From assembly GCA_037443565.1 (NCBI GenBank), contig JBBIOB010000006.1, positions 21,716 to 85,715 on the forward strand: 64,000 nucleotides of DNA. The letters are read 5' to 3'. Source of the stretch: Fervidifonticultor_A sp037443565. Lineage in GTDB: Bacteria > Sysuimicrobiota > Sysuimicrobiia > Sysuimicrobiales > Humicultoraceae. Below the pieces are notes generated by a model. It ran no database searches. It saw only the letters and a program-made list of their open reading frames with translations, and was not told where the DNA came from. Positions 8,556 through 16,788 of the stretch are shown piece by piece (position 1 is the first letter of the stretch; each line of letters begins with the position of its first letter). Position numbers and translations under genes: made by a program.

Positions 8556-9530
8556 CTATAGCGGCCGTGCCTCGACGACGTGGAAGGTGCGCAGCCTCCC
8601 GTCCGGGCTCGGCCGCCACTCCACCTCGATCGGATGCGCGAAGTCCGGAGCAAGCCGCCCATGCTCGATCCAGTGGCGGCCGTGCGGATCCCCGGCGAGT
8701 GCCGGCCCCGCCTTGACGACCAGGCGCTGTGGCCGGTCGACCATGCACACCTCCTCAAGGGCGGACAGCGCGCCCAGGGCCTCGACGATGGCGGCGCGCA
8801 GCGCTGTGGGCGGATCAGGCCGCACATTGACCAACCCGACGTTCTGCCGCAGCGGGCCGATGATCTTGACGTTGGCCAAGTCCGCCTCGAACCCGGCGTC
8901 GGCGAGCACCCGCAGTAGCGTCTCGTTGGCCTCGGCGACCGCTCGACCGTGGTAGTTGGGGTTGATCAGCGGCTTCAGCAGGTGCTTGAGCTTACACCCC
9001 TCGCGGCCGGTGTGCTCGCCGATGCGCGGGACGCGCAGCCCCAGCTCATCGGCCAGTGCACGGATCTGCGGCTTGTCCAAATCGAGCAGCGGCGAATAGT
9101 ACCCGCCGTGCAGCTTGAGGCCCATCTGTCCCCAGGTGTCGCTGCGGTTCGAGCCGGTCAGCACCAGCCGACCGCGCGCCGCGGCCCGGACCATGCCCAG
9201 CTTGATTTCCCGGGTACAGCGGTTGCAGGCCGGACCGCCGCGCTGGACGACGTGCTGCATCCCCTGTCCCAGCAGGCAGCGCTGCTGCAGCCCGAGCTGC
9301 TCGGCCATCTCCAGCACGATGGCGTTGCCTCGGCGGTAGGCGTACTGGCCCATGTTGACGGTGACCAGAAGGACGCTGGCCGCACCGATGGCGTCGCGCG
9401 CGAGCGCGGCCACGGTCGAGGAGTCGAGCCCGCCGCTGAACGCCACCGCGACCGGCGCTCCACCGGTGACCTCGCGGATCTCATCGATGAGCGCCTGCGC
9501 TCGGACCGGAAGTGTCGCCGCCAAAGCCAT
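8556..9530 (-). CDS. PP-loop ATPase, LarE-like
   Basis: This 324-aa cytoplasmic protein is an adenylating PP-loop enzyme. The PP-loop is SGGLDSS at about 32-38. A CNRCTREIKLG segment (Cys102, Cys105) recalls the thiolase-type MnmA loop. TGSNRSDTWGQ near 125 and YYSPLLDLDKPQIRALADELGL near 144 match the layout of LarE sulfur transferases, with Cys179 where LarE has its sacrificial cysteine. Sulfur transfer to a small molecule or cofactor is a reasonable inference, but the true substrate is unknown. A near-perfect -10 (TATAAT) lies 9 bp before the ATG, so the mRNA may be nearly leaderless. The next gene downstream (binding protein, 8514) begins 41 bp after the stop. Confidence 0.8.
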   Translation of the reverse strand: MALAATLPVRAQALIDEIREVTGGAPVAVAFSGGLDSSTVAALARDAIGAASVLLVTVNMGQYAYRRGNAIVLEMAEQLGLQQRCLLGQGMQHVVQRGGPACNRCTREIKLGMVRAAARGRLVLTGSNRSDTWGQMGLKLHGGYYSPLLDLDKPQIRALADELGLRVPRIGEHTGREGCKLKHLLKPLINPNYHGRAVAEANETLLRVLADAGFEADLANVKIIGPLRQNVGLVNVRPDPPTALRAAIVEALGALSALEEVCMVDRPQRLVVKAGPALAGDPHGRHWIEHGRLAPDFAHPIEVEWRPSPDGRLRTFHVVEARPL

Positions 9531-9539
9531 GGTGCCTCA

Positions 9540-9545
9540 ATTATA
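9540..9545 (-). promoter_or_regulatory. -10 element (TATAAT) of the PP-loop gene
   Basis: On the minus strand TATAAT lies 9 bp upstream of the ATG at 9530. A sigma70 transcript normally starts about 6-7 bp past this element, which would leave a leader of only 2-3 nt. No convincing -35 box was found at the usual distance. Confidence 0.5.
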
Positions 9546-9639
9546 CCCGTAGACTGAGCGGTGACACCGATGGAGGAACTTGCCGGATGCATGAGAACAA
9601 ATGGCAGGAGTCCATGTGGGCTTTACCAGGAGGTGACAG

Positions 9640-9993
9640 ATGAGCACTCAGCCTGGCTCCGCCGAGCAGTCCAACAAGCTGCTCGCCGCGCTCGCGTACC
9701 CTATCTGGATCATCGCCCTCATCATCGTCCTGACCGACATGAAGAACGATCCGTTCATGCGGCGCCACGGGTGGACTGCGCTGTTCTGGGGCATCGCGTG
9801 GCTTGTCATCTGGGTCGCCGTGATGATCCTCTCCGCCATCCCCTTCCTGGGATTCCTGGTCGCGATCCTGAGCTTCCCAATCATCTGGCTGGCCTGGTTC
9901 ATTCTATCGATCTACTATGCGCTCCAGACGTATAATGGTAGGGAATTTACCATCCCGGTCGTGAGCGACTACGCCAAGCGCTACGGAGGGTAG
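9640..9993 (+). CDS. Small DUF4870-like membrane protein
   Basis: This 117-aa protein has three predicted membrane segments (about 14-32, 44-66 and 70-92) and a hydrophilic C-terminal tail ending in DYAKRYGG. It has the layout of short DUF4870-type proteins: a first helix, a short charged loop with a MRRHGW motif, then two long helices. The start is well supported by AGGAGGTGA at about 9630 with normal spacing. It is transcribed alone, and a hairpin at 10074-10092 may terminate it. Its function is unknown. Confidence 0.8.
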   Translation: MSTQPGSAEQSNKLLAALAYPIWIIALIIVLTDMKNDPFMRRHGWTALFWGIAWLVIWVAVMILSAIPFLGFLVAILSFPIIWLAWFILSIYYALQTYNGREFTIPVVSDYAKRYGG

Positions 9994-10073
9994 AACACCT
10001 CCGCCGAGGGAGCAGTTCGGATGTTGCCCCAACCCTTTGGTTGACGCTGACCGCTACGATCTAGCCGGTTCCG

Positions 10074-10107
10074 CCTCCGGTCCCCCCGGAGGGTCTGTCG
10101 GTCTTTT
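10074..10107 (+). terminator. Possible rho-independent terminator
   Basis: CCTCCGG (10074-10080) pairs perfectly with CCGGAGG (10086-10092) across a 5-nt loop. TCTT and TTTT follow 3-15 nt later (to 10107). The T tract is interrupted, so efficiency is doubtful. It would end the transcript of the small membrane protein. Confidence 0.4.
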
Positions 10108-10222
10108 CCCGCACAACCACGGCACGTCCGCGCGGGAGCCGCCGCGCCTGCGCATTCCCTGCGACCTCGCGCTCCTCCTGACCACCCTGCAGTGTCTACC
10201 AGCCTGCAGGGAGGTGCGCGAG

Positions 10223-10711
10223 ATGAGCATGGAGCAGGCAGCTGCCATCTGTCTGGTTCGAGGAAGACAGATCGAGGTGGTGCCCGGAGCAGAATTCACA
10301 AAGGATGCCAAACGCCACCGCAGAGTGGTCGTCGATGTGGGCGCCGGTGACGGCCGGTATGCGCGCCGGCTGGCACGAGAGCATCCAGACACGATGGTCC
10401 TCGCCGTCGACGCCAACGCCGACGGCCTGCGCGAAGCCTCATTCCGTTCAGATCGGAAGCCGTCGCGGGGTGGCCTGGCCAACGTACGGTTCGTCCAGGC
10501 GGCAGTTGAGCACCTCCCCGCGGCTCTTCATGGAGTCGCGGATGAGATCCACGTCATGTACGGGTGGCGGGAGACCGGAGCACCAACATCATGGGGGCGC
10601 AGGTTGGGTCGGGGGCAGGCTGTCCGCGCCCTGGTGATCGTCGGGGAGATCAAGCCGCGCCCTGATGGCGGAGAGGGTGGGATTCGAACCCACGAGGGCT
10701 TGACACCCTAA
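10223..10711 (+). pseudogene. Truncated KamB/NpmA-like 16S rRNA (A1408-N1) methyltransferase remnant
   Basis: Residues 1-115 match the KamB/Kgm/NpmA family of 16S rRNA A1408 N1-methyltransferases, which give aminoglycoside resistance. Visible landmarks are VVVDVGAGDGRYARRLA (the SAM-binding motif), LAVDAN, the KPSRGGLANVRF segment, an AVEHLPA segment and EIHVMYGW. Family members continue MPWGSLLRG and about 100 further residues. Here the match stops after the Trp codon at 10565-10567, and the remaining frame runs into tRNA-Ser and ends at 10711. The start at 10223 has a strong GGGAGGTG. Only about half the protein remains, including the cofactor site but not the substrate-recognition part, so it is very probably inactive. 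It looks like a gene cut off beside a tRNA, a common insertion or deletion site. Confidence 0.75.
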
Positions 10712-10756
10712 CGGATTTCAAGTCCGCCGCCTTCAGCCGGGCTCAGCCACCTCTCC
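10666..10756 (-). tRNA. tRNA-Ser (anticodon TGA)
   Basis: The minus strand folds as a class II tRNA. The 7-bp acceptor stem is GGAGAGG (10756-10750) paired with CCTCTCC (10676-10670). The D region is followed by an anticodon stem-loop with CTTGAAA, giving anticodon TGA. A long variable arm and the T-loop GTTCGAATCC follow. The discriminator base is G (10669), and the CCA end is encoded at 10668-10666. It reads UCA codons. The gene sits directly beside the broken KamB-like gene. Confidence 0.95.
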
Positions 10757-10794
10757 GGCGCCCATTATACCAGGAGGCACACGACCGCTCGGGC

Positions 10795-11736
10795 TCACCC
10801 ACGAGGTGTCGGCGTGGGCGACGGTGGAGCGGGGGGTGACGGCGGTGTGCCGGGCGCGGCCGGTTCGCGGGCCGGCGGTGACGGCTGCACCACTCCCGGC
10901 CGGATCTCGACGCGGGGGTCGGCCCACACGACCGTCAGGTCCCGTGTGTGCAATGGGTCTATGCCGCGCACGATCAGCTCGAGCTGGAGGACTCCGGTGA
11001 TGTCGACGTCGATGGTGTCGGGCACGTCGCCGACGCGCTTCGGCTGGCTCGAGAACAGGACACCGCCGTCGGCGCGGATCTCGAAGACCGCCGTGAACTC
11101 AGGCGGCGAGCCGTCTTCCACGCCGGCGACCGCCCTGAACCGCGTGTACCGGCGCTGCAGGTTGTAAACCACCCTCCACTCGCGCTCGGTCTCGGATCGG
11201 CCCCGCCACCAGTTCCGCCGCTCCACGATCGCTCGTCGGTACAGCTCACCGAACAACTGCACCTGGCGGACGCGGTTGTCTTGAGTCACCCCTGCGGCGG
11301 CCGGTAGTGTGCTCAGGTACACCGGACCTGCCTGCGGCGTGGGCGAGGGCCCAGGGCTGCCGCGGGGGGAGGGCGGCGCGGCCCGTTGCAGCCTGCCCAG
11401 CCACGAGCGCGCGGTTCGGGCGTCCTCGCTGTTGGGCGCCAGCGCGATGACCCTGCTGAACGCCTCGATCGCCTCGTTCGTCCGCCCCATCCTCTCGTAG
11501 CACACTCCCAGCCATGAGTACGCGCGCACGTATCGCGAATCGATGGCAATGGCTCGCTTGAGGAGTTCGACCGCCCGCGTGCAGTTGTACTTGTTGTAGG
11601 CGTCGATGGCCTGCTCGACCAGGGCCTGGGCCGACGGCCCCGCCAGGGCGACGCCGGGATTGCCGGCCGGGAGCGCCGTCACGACGCCGAGCGCCACGAC
11701 GGCGCAGATCCATGTCGCCCGCGCAGCGATCAGCAT
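10795..11736 (-). CDS. Exported TPR protein with C-terminal NPCBM-like domain
   Basis: This 313-aa protein has an N-terminal signal sequence or anchor (IAARATWICAVVALGVVTAL). It then has two to three TPR units (about 38-110: YNKYNCTRAVELLKRAIAID, WLGVCYERMGRTNEAIEAFS) and a Pro/Ser linker. The C-terminal part (about 180-280) looks like an NPCBM sugar-binding jelly roll: RRYTRFRAVAGVED, FEIRADGGVLFSS, DTIDVDITGVLQLELIV and VVWADPRVE are in family order. It ends in a Pro/Ser-rich tail. The start at 11736 has a strong GGAGGTGA. Carbohydrate binding at the cell surface is inferred from the NPCBM-like domain. It lies downstream of the zinc-ribbon/PEGA gene, with a 102-bp gap. Confidence 0.78.
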   Translation of the reverse strand: MLIAARATWICAVVALGVVTALPAGNPGVALAGPSAQALVEQAIDAYNKYNCTRAVELLKRAIAIDSRYVRAYSWLGVCYERMGRTNEAIEAFSRVIALAPNSEDARTARSWLGRLQRAAPPSPRGSPGPSPTPQAGPVYLSTLPAAAGVTQDNRVRQVQLFGELYRRAIVERRNWWRGRSETEREWRVVYNLQRRYTRFRAVAGVEDGSPPEFTAVFEIRADGGVLFSSQPKRVGDVPDTIDVDITGVLQLELIVRGIDPLHTRDLTVVWADPRVEIRPGVVQPSPPAREPAAPGTPPSPPAPPSPTPTPRG

Positions 11737-11838
11737 GCTGTCGTCACCTCCGCTTGGCAAGTTCGCGCGATGTCGTCGAACTTCGACTCTCTCCGCCGCA
11801 TCGACAAGGCACTGCTGCACTCCACATACTGCGCGGCG

Positions 11839-12792
11839 CTAAGGCGGCCGTGGCGGTGGCGGTGGCGGCGGCGGTGGCGGCGTACGCCGCGGGGCCGCTG
11901 GCGCCGCGGAGAGCGTGAGATCCAGCACGACCGTTTCACCAGCACCGATCTCGATCTGGCGGGTGATCGCCCTGTAGCCAGACCTGCTCACCCGGATCGT
12001 GTGCCGTCCGGGCTGCACCTCGGCGCGGGCAAGAGGCGTGGTCCCGGCAGGTGTCCCGTTCACCTCCACCTGCGCGCCCGGCGGAACGGTCGTGATCCTC
12101 AGGATCCCGACGGTCGGCAGGGGCGGCTGGTCGGTTACCGCCGGAGCAGGGGCGGCGGGGGCCGGCGCACCCGTGGGTGCGGGCGCGGCCGCACTGTCCC
12201 GCGCGACGGCCGGAGACGGTCGAGGCTGCACAGTTGCCTGCTGCCGCCGGCTTCCCACGACGGCTGCGACGACCGCGATGATCACCACGGCCAGCACGAC
12301 CGCCGCGGTGGACGGTCCGCCGCTCGACCTGAGTACGGGACGCGGTTGCACCACTGCGTCATCGCGTTCTTCCATCAAGGGTGGCACCGCCGGCGAGTCG
12401 ACAGGCGGCTCAATGACTGGAGGCGCCTCTAGCACCGGGGCCTCCACTGGCGGTTCGGCCTCGACCGCTGCAGTCGCTGATGGCTCCACCGCAGGCTGCT
12501 CGATTTCGGGCGAGGCCTCAGGGGGCAAGTCCGATGGGATCTGCGCCATGAGAGGCTCAACGGCCGGCGGCGCGAGGGGGACTTCATCTTGGGCCGCCTC
12601 ACAGGCCGGACTGTCTCGGAGGTCGCCGCCGCAGTGCTCGCAGAACCAGACGCCGGCACGGGTTGACGGCCTTCCGCAGTGCGGGCACGTCGGCCCGCGG
12701 AGCAGGGCCCAACAGCGCGCGCAGAACTTCGCGGTGATCGGGTTCTCTGTCCCGCACCGCGGGCATGGGGTGGAGGCGACGCCCGTCTCCAA
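11839..12792 (-). CDS. Zinc-ribbon, single-TM, PEGA-domain protein
   Basis: This ~317-aa protein starts with a double zinc ribbon in the first ~60 residues (CPRCG...FCARC, then CPHCG...FCEHCG). A Pro/Glu/Ala-rich low-complexity region follows, then one transmembrane helix (TAAVVLAVVIIAVVAAVVG) near 185-205. A PEGA domain (about 235-300) reads ILRITTVPPGAQVEVNGTPA and then ...GRHTIRVSRSGYRA. It ends with a run of 10 prolines. TTG at 12792 is favoured because a GAGG lies about 7 nt upstream; the frame is open to 12969, but a longer start would reach the divergent amidohydrolase. The zinc ribbons probably face the cytoplasm and the PEGA domain the cell envelope. A possible sensor or scaffold role is inference. 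Confidence 0.68.
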   Translation of the reverse strand: METGVASTPCPRCGTENPITAKFCARCWALLRGPTCPHCGRPSTRAGVWFCEHCGGDLRDSPACEAAQDEVPLAPPAVEPLMAQIPSDLPPEASPEIEQPAVEPSATAAVEAEPPVEAPVLEAPPVIEPPVDSPAVPPLMEERDDAVVQPRPVLRSSGGPSTAAVVLAVVIIAVVAAVVGSRRQQATVQPRPSPAVARDSAAAPAPTGAPAPAAPAPAVTDQPPLPTVGILRITTVPPGAQVEVNGTPAGTTPLARAEVQPGRHTIRVSRSGYRAITRQIEIGAGETVVLDLTLSAAPAAPRRTPPPPPPPPPPRPP

Positions 12793-12971
12793 GAGCAATC
12801 CTCTAGAATCTTCTGGGGAAGTTCCCTCTCTGTTCTTTGCATGCCCTGAGAAGGGTCTCCCAAGACACCTGATACGACCTGCACGCCGGGTCTCCCTGGG
12901 ACGCAGGAGATCATCGGTTCCCGGCCAAGGAGATCGTCGGCTCCGACAGCGTGCTCGGCGAGGAGGCATCC

Positions 12972-14354
12972 ATGCACGACCTACACCTGACCGGCGGGCA
13001 CGTGCTCGATCCTGCCAACAACCTCGACGGCCCCGCCGACCTGGCGATCCGCGACGGCAGGATCAGCGAGGTCGGCCGCGTCACGTCGGGCGCCAGGCAC
13101 ACCATCGACGTATCGGGGCAGTTCGTCCTGCCCGGCGTGATCGACACGCATGCCCACCTCTCCCGCCACTTCGGCGGCGCAGAGGGCCACCGTATGGTGG
13201 CCGCGACCGGCGTGGTGACCGTGCTTGACTTGGCCGGCTCGTTCGATGATCTGACGGGCGCACTCACCGGCGGCGGTGCGGGCTTGAATGTGGCGTTCCT
13301 CCACCCGCTGATCCCCGGCGAGACCGTCGCCTCTTCAGATCCGACCGAGGCTGAGGTCGCCGCCGCGGTTGATCAAGCGCTGGAGGGTGGGGCGATCGGC
13401 GTCAAGCTGCTGGGCGGCCACTACCCGCTCGCGCCCGAGGCCACGGGCCGGGCGATGGACGCGGCCGCGGCGCGGCGCTGCTATCTCGCGTTCCACGTGG
13501 GAACGACGCGGACCGGCTCCGACATCCGGGGCCTGGCCGAGGCTTTGGAGCTATCCGCGGGCCGGCGCATCCACGTCGCGCACATCAACTCGTACTGCCG
13601 CGGCCAGGAGACCGGCAATCCGGTCGCCGAGGCGCAGCACGCGCTGCAGCTACTTGCCGCGCATCCGGCGGCGGTCAGCGAATCGTATCTCTCGGTCTAC
13701 AACGGGACGTCGGCGCGGTGCCGCGACGGCGAGCCGACCAGCCACGTCACCCGTACTTGCCTGCGCCTGGGCGGATACGAGCAGACCGAGGCCGGTCTCG
13801 AAGCCGCCATCAAGGGCGGGTACGCGCGCATCCATGCAATCCTCGGTGGTGAGGTGATCCTGGCCTCTCCGGCGGACGGCCTCGCGGCCTGGCGAGAGCG
13901 GAACACCGACGCCGGGGTGTCGTTCCCGGTCAACCACATTCCCTCGGCCATTTTGCTGGCGACCGCCAGGCGAAACGGCAGGTTTGTGATTGACGGTCTG
14001 AGCACCGACGGCGGCGCGATCCCGCGCAACTTCCTCGTGCGCCACGGCCTCATGCTCGTCCAGATGGGCGCCTGGTCGCTGCGCGACTTCGTGGTGAAGG
14101 CCAGCTTGAACCCGGCGCGGATGCTCGGCATCCCGACCAAGGGCCATCTCGCGCTTGGGGCCGATGCCGACGTGACGGTGATCGACCCGGCCGCCGGTCG
14201 CGCGACCTTGTCTATCGCTGCCGGTGAGGTGGTCCTGTCCAAAGGACAGGTGGTCGGACGAGGCGGCGCATTCCTGACAACGCCGCGGGGCGCACCGGCC
14301 GTGCGCACGAGGATCCAGCGCTACACCGTGGTGCACGAAGACGGGTGGCAGTGA
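12972..14354 (+). CDS. Amidohydrolase family protein (dihydroorotase/hydantoinase-like)
   Basis: This ~460-aa metal-dependent hydrolase has the family sequence IDTHAHLSRHF (metal ligands His60 and His62). Later it has AIGVKLLGGHYP, where Lys145 should be the carboxylated bridging Lys. HVAHINSY and, near the end, GHLALGADADVTVIDP are typical too. ATG at 12972 is chosen because AGGAGG lies at 12961-12966; an in-frame ATG at 12951 is only 21 bp upstream and lacks a clear SD. It is divergent from the zinc-ribbon gene. A role on cyclic amides or N-acyl substrates fits the family; no specific substrate is supported. Confidence 0.85.
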   Translation: MHDLHLTGGHVLDPANNLDGPADLAIRDGRISEVGRVTSGARHTIDVSGQFVLPGVIDTHAHLSRHFGGAEGHRMVAATGVVTVLDLAGSFDDLTGALTGGGAGLNVAFLHPLIPGETVASSDPTEAEVAAAVDQALEGGAIGVKLLGGHYPLAPEATGRAMDAAAARRCYLAFHVGTTRTGSDIRGLAEALELSAGRRIHVAHINSYCRGQETGNPVAEAQHALQLLAAHPAAVSESYLSVYNGTSARCRDGEPTSHVTRTCLRLGGYEQTEAGLEAAIKGGYARIHAILGGEVILASPADGLAAWRERNTDAGVSFPVNHIPSAILLATARRNGRFVIDGLSTDGGAIPRNFLVRHGLMLVQMGAWSLRDFVVKASLNPARMLGIPTKGHLALGADADVTVIDPAAGRATLSIAAGEVVLSKGQVVGRGGAFLTTPRGAPAVRTRIQRYTVVHEDGWQ

Positions 14355-14372
14355 GGACAGACGAGAGTACAC

Positions 14373-14888
14373 ATGTCCACAACCCTCAACCGCTTTCCCC
14401 TCCTGGGCCTATGGGCGAGAGAAGCGGCGCGCCGCATGGGTTACCGCGAGGACGAGGCCAGCGCCCTGGGCCACGCCTACGCCGTCCTCTATGCGATCCG
14501 CCTGCGCCGGCTGACCCGGCTGGCGGAGGTGGAAGAGAGGGCCGAGCGGGCGCAGCGGAAGGTGCCGCGTGACACCCGCCAGATCCGCCTGGGGGGAGAC
14601 GACCTGACGGTCGTGCAGACCGGCGGGAGGGTGCGCGGGCTGGTCGGGGGCGAGACGCCTCAGACCGCCGAGACGTACCGCAGGAGCGTGGCCGACAAGT
14701 TCCCCGACGGGTACTACGACAGGCTTCAGGAGTGCTTCCGCGTCTACTTCCAGTCCTACACTCCGGAGGAGCTCCGCGAAGGTATCGTCTACGATCACTA
14801 CGATCAGTGGAAGCGCGCGTGCGGCGTCGGCCGGCTCGTCGACCTCGACCGGCTCCTCCGGTGGTGCCAGCGGCGAATCGGGGGCTAG
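14373..14888 (+). CDS. Hypothetical protein (171 aa)
   Basis: I do not recognise this protein. It is soluble and highly charged. A helical, Arg/Glu-rich region lies at about 30-65, and an Arg-rich segment in the middle is followed by GGRVRGLVGGETPQ. The second half has a run of aromatic residues (GYYDRLQECFRVYFQSY) and ends DLDRLLRWCQRRIGG. There is no signal peptide or membrane helix. The ATG lies 18 bp after the stop of the amidohydrolase gene, so the two are probably co-transcribed. It converges on the M28 peptidase. Confidence 0.6.
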   Translation: MSTTLNRFPLLGLWAREAARRMGYREDEASALGHAYAVLYAIRLRRLTRLAEVEERAERAQRKVPRDTRQIRLGGDDLTVVQTGGRVRGLVGGETPQTAETYRRSVADKFPDGYYDRLQECFRVYFQSYTPEELREGIVYDHYDQWKRACGVGRLVDLDRLLRWCQRRIGG

Positions 14889-14980
14889 AGACCTCACGGC
14901 ACACTACGTAGCTCGTCACGTACCACGGGCCCTGTCGCTCCGCCTTGCGGGATAGCAGCACGAAGAGCCTGGGACTCACG

Positions 14981-16159
14981 CTATTCGGCACCATCCAGTC
15001 GCCGGAGCAGTTCCAGGACGAACTCCTCCGTCCCTTCGATGGGCGCCGGATCGACGCGCTCAAAGGTGTCGGTGGCCTGGTGCCACTCGGGGATGATACC
15101 GTCGGGCGTCAGGCCGACGAATGAGAGCGACGGCACGCCGTTGACCATCAGGCACGTGGCATCGGTGTGCAGGGTCGTGAAGGGCTTCGCGTAGGCGTTG
15201 AGGTCGGGCCGGTCCATCCTGATGCTCTCAGCGAGGGCGACCAGCTCCGGGGACGGCCGGTACGGGATGACCATGCCCTCGACGCTGACGTAGCACACGC
15301 CGGCACCCCTGCCACCGACGTTGTCGATGTTGATGGCCACCAGCCCGGCCAGCTCCGACCGGTGCCGCTCGACGAACGCCCGCGCGCCATGCGACCCCAC
15401 CTCCTCGCAGCCGGTGCACAGGACCCACACCTCGACGTGCTCGAGCGGCGAGCGCGCCAGATGCTCCGCCAGGCTGAGGACAATGCCTGCGCCGCTGCCG
15501 TTGTCGTTGGCGCCGTGCGTGTATGGCGTGACATCGGGCTGCCACGTCATCGCCAGCGCGACGAGATAGATCGGAGCCAGGACGATCACGGGCCAGCGGG
15601 CTGCCTCGAGATCGAGGAGGAACACCAGCAGATAGAACAGCGCCCCAAGCAGGAACGCCGCAACGGCCAGCGTTGTCATCAGGCGGAAGAACGCCAGCCG
15701 CCGCGGCGAGCCGAACACCCAGGGCGTCCGGTGGGTGTCGATGTGGCCGACGACGAGCACCCGCCGGGCGACTTCCCCCGCGGCGGGGATCCGCGCCCAG
15801 ACGTTCTGGCTGCGGCCTTTCGGCATGACGGCGCGGAGGACGTTGGGCCAGAAGTACATCTCCAGAAAGATCGAGGCGCTGGTGATCACCATGACGACGC
15901 CCGCGAGCAGTGCGCCGGTCCGCCCTCCGAGCCAGAACAGCAGCACACAGGCGAGCCCGATGATTGCCGCAACAGAGAAGGGGCGCCAGCCGGTCTTTGG
16001 AGCCACGAACTCTTCCCAGTGCGTTTCCAGGTGGAGCGCCTCGAAGTGCTGCCGAACGTATTCGGCGGCCTGCCGCTCCTGTGGAGTCGTCGATCCGCGC
16101 GGGCCGATCGTGACGGCCAGGTGTCTCAGATGAGCCATGGCGGTGCTGAACATCGTCAC
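14981..16159 (-). CDS. M28 family metallopeptidase with inserted membrane helices
   Basis: This 392-aa protein combines an M28 aminopeptidase fold with membrane segments at about 62-77, 84-99, 162-182 and 189-204. Metal ligands and catalytic residues are seen as VVGHIDTH (His139, Asp141), NDNGSG (Asp219), CEEVGSHG (Glu252/Glu253), NIDNVGG and WHQATD. The helices lie between the first and second metal motifs, so the active site is assembled around a membrane insert. GTG at 16159 overlaps the SGNH stop (GTGA); ATG at 16153 is also possible. It removes N-terminal residues from peptides, judging by family. The upstream SGNH gene is truncated, so their coupling may be an accident of decay. Confidence 0.82.
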   Translation of the reverse strand: MTMFSTAMAHLRHLAVTIGPRGSTTPQERQAAEYVRQHFEALHLETHWEEFVAPKTGWRPFSVAAIIGLACVLLFWLGGRTGALLAGVVMVITSASIFLEMYFWPNVLRAVMPKGRSQNVWARIPAAGEVARRVLVVGHIDTHRTPWVFGSPRRLAFFRLMTTLAVAAFLLGALFYLLVFLLDLEAARWPVIVLAPIYLVALAMTWQPDVTPYTHGANDNGSGAGIVLSLAEHLARSPLEHVEVWVLCTGCEEVGSHGARAFVERHRSELAGLVAINIDNVGGRGAGVCYVSVEGMVIPYRPSPELVALAESIRMDRPDLNAYAKPFTTLHTDATCLMVNGVPSLSFVGLTPDGIIPEWHQATDTFERVDPAPIEGTEEFVLELLRRLDGAE

Positions 16160-16653
16160 AGATCAGGCCGCGAACACGCGCCCGCTCTTGGATGGGGCTC
16201 CCTGTCATTGAGGAGCGCCAGCGGCACGCGCGCGAGCCGGGCGTAGGGGGGCGGCTCAAGCGGGACCTCATAGATGGTGCAGAGCAGCGTCCGCGCGGCC
16301 ACCGCGGCGACGGCCTGGGCCACGGCCTGGTATTGGTGCCCGAAGTCGTCGGCAATAGCCAGCAGCTCTCCCAAGACGTCGGCCGCTGTTGCAGCCCGCC
16401 TGTCCAACAGTTCGATGTGCTCGATGGCGTCGTTGCCACCGATGCTGAGAACGGCAACGCTGGGGCGTTCCCGCAGCTTGGAAAGCTGCCCGTGGACATC
16501 GCTCATCCTGGCACCGTCCTGGGCAAGGCGGCGGACCGCCCACCGTGGTTCCAGCAGGGATTGCAGGTGTGCGGCTGTGTCCGGCTCTGGTGCCGTGTAC
16601 GGGGCATTGTCCAGGATTGAGTCGCCGAGCAGGACCACGCTCTGGCCGTTCAT
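16156..16653 (-). CDS. SGNH/GDSL hydrolase, C-terminally truncated
   Basis: This 165-aa protein starts with VVLLGDSILDNAPY (block I, Ser12 in the GDS motif) and has a SIGGNDAIEHIEL block near residue 71. The family continues to a final D-x-x-H block with the catalytic His, normally at 190-220 aa. Here the homology ends at ...ARVPLALLND, and the last 15 residues (REPHPRAGACSRPDL) are not family-like. The His/Asp part is missing, so activity is doubtful. It overlaps the M28 gene by 4 bp and is divergent from the P5C dehydrogenase gene. Confidence 0.65.
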   Translation of the reverse strand: MNGQSVVLLGDSILDNAPYTAPEPDTAAHLQSLLEPRWAVRRLAQDGARMSDVHGQLSKLRERPSVAVLSIGGNDAIEHIELLDRRAATAADVLGELLAIADDFGHQYQAVAQAVAAVAARTLLCTIYEVPLEPPPYARLARVPLALLNDREPHPRAGACSRPDL

Positions 16654-16788
16654 CGCCTTCTCTCCGCAAGGGGTGTCCCTGGCCCCTTATCCGCACACCG
16701 GCAGTGCCCCTGCAATGCCCGGGGCCTTGACCGGATCTCCCTCTCCCGGCACTGTAGGTGATGGCGGTAGTCCTCACCGAGGTGACCC

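Noticed and set aside
10669..10711. Peptide GEGGIRTHEGLTP at the end of the KamB-like frame
   Set aside because: It is a known translation artefact of a serine tRNA gene in reverse, not protein sequence.
11839..11880. GC-rich triplet repeat near the end of the PEGA gene
   Set aside because: It encodes a proline run in frame and is coding low complexity, not a CRISPR or mobile repeat.
12793..12969. Upstream extension of the zinc-ribbon protein to ATG 12969
   Set aside because: It would run up to the divergent amidohydrolase start and its SD, and adds only Arg-rich residues without family features.
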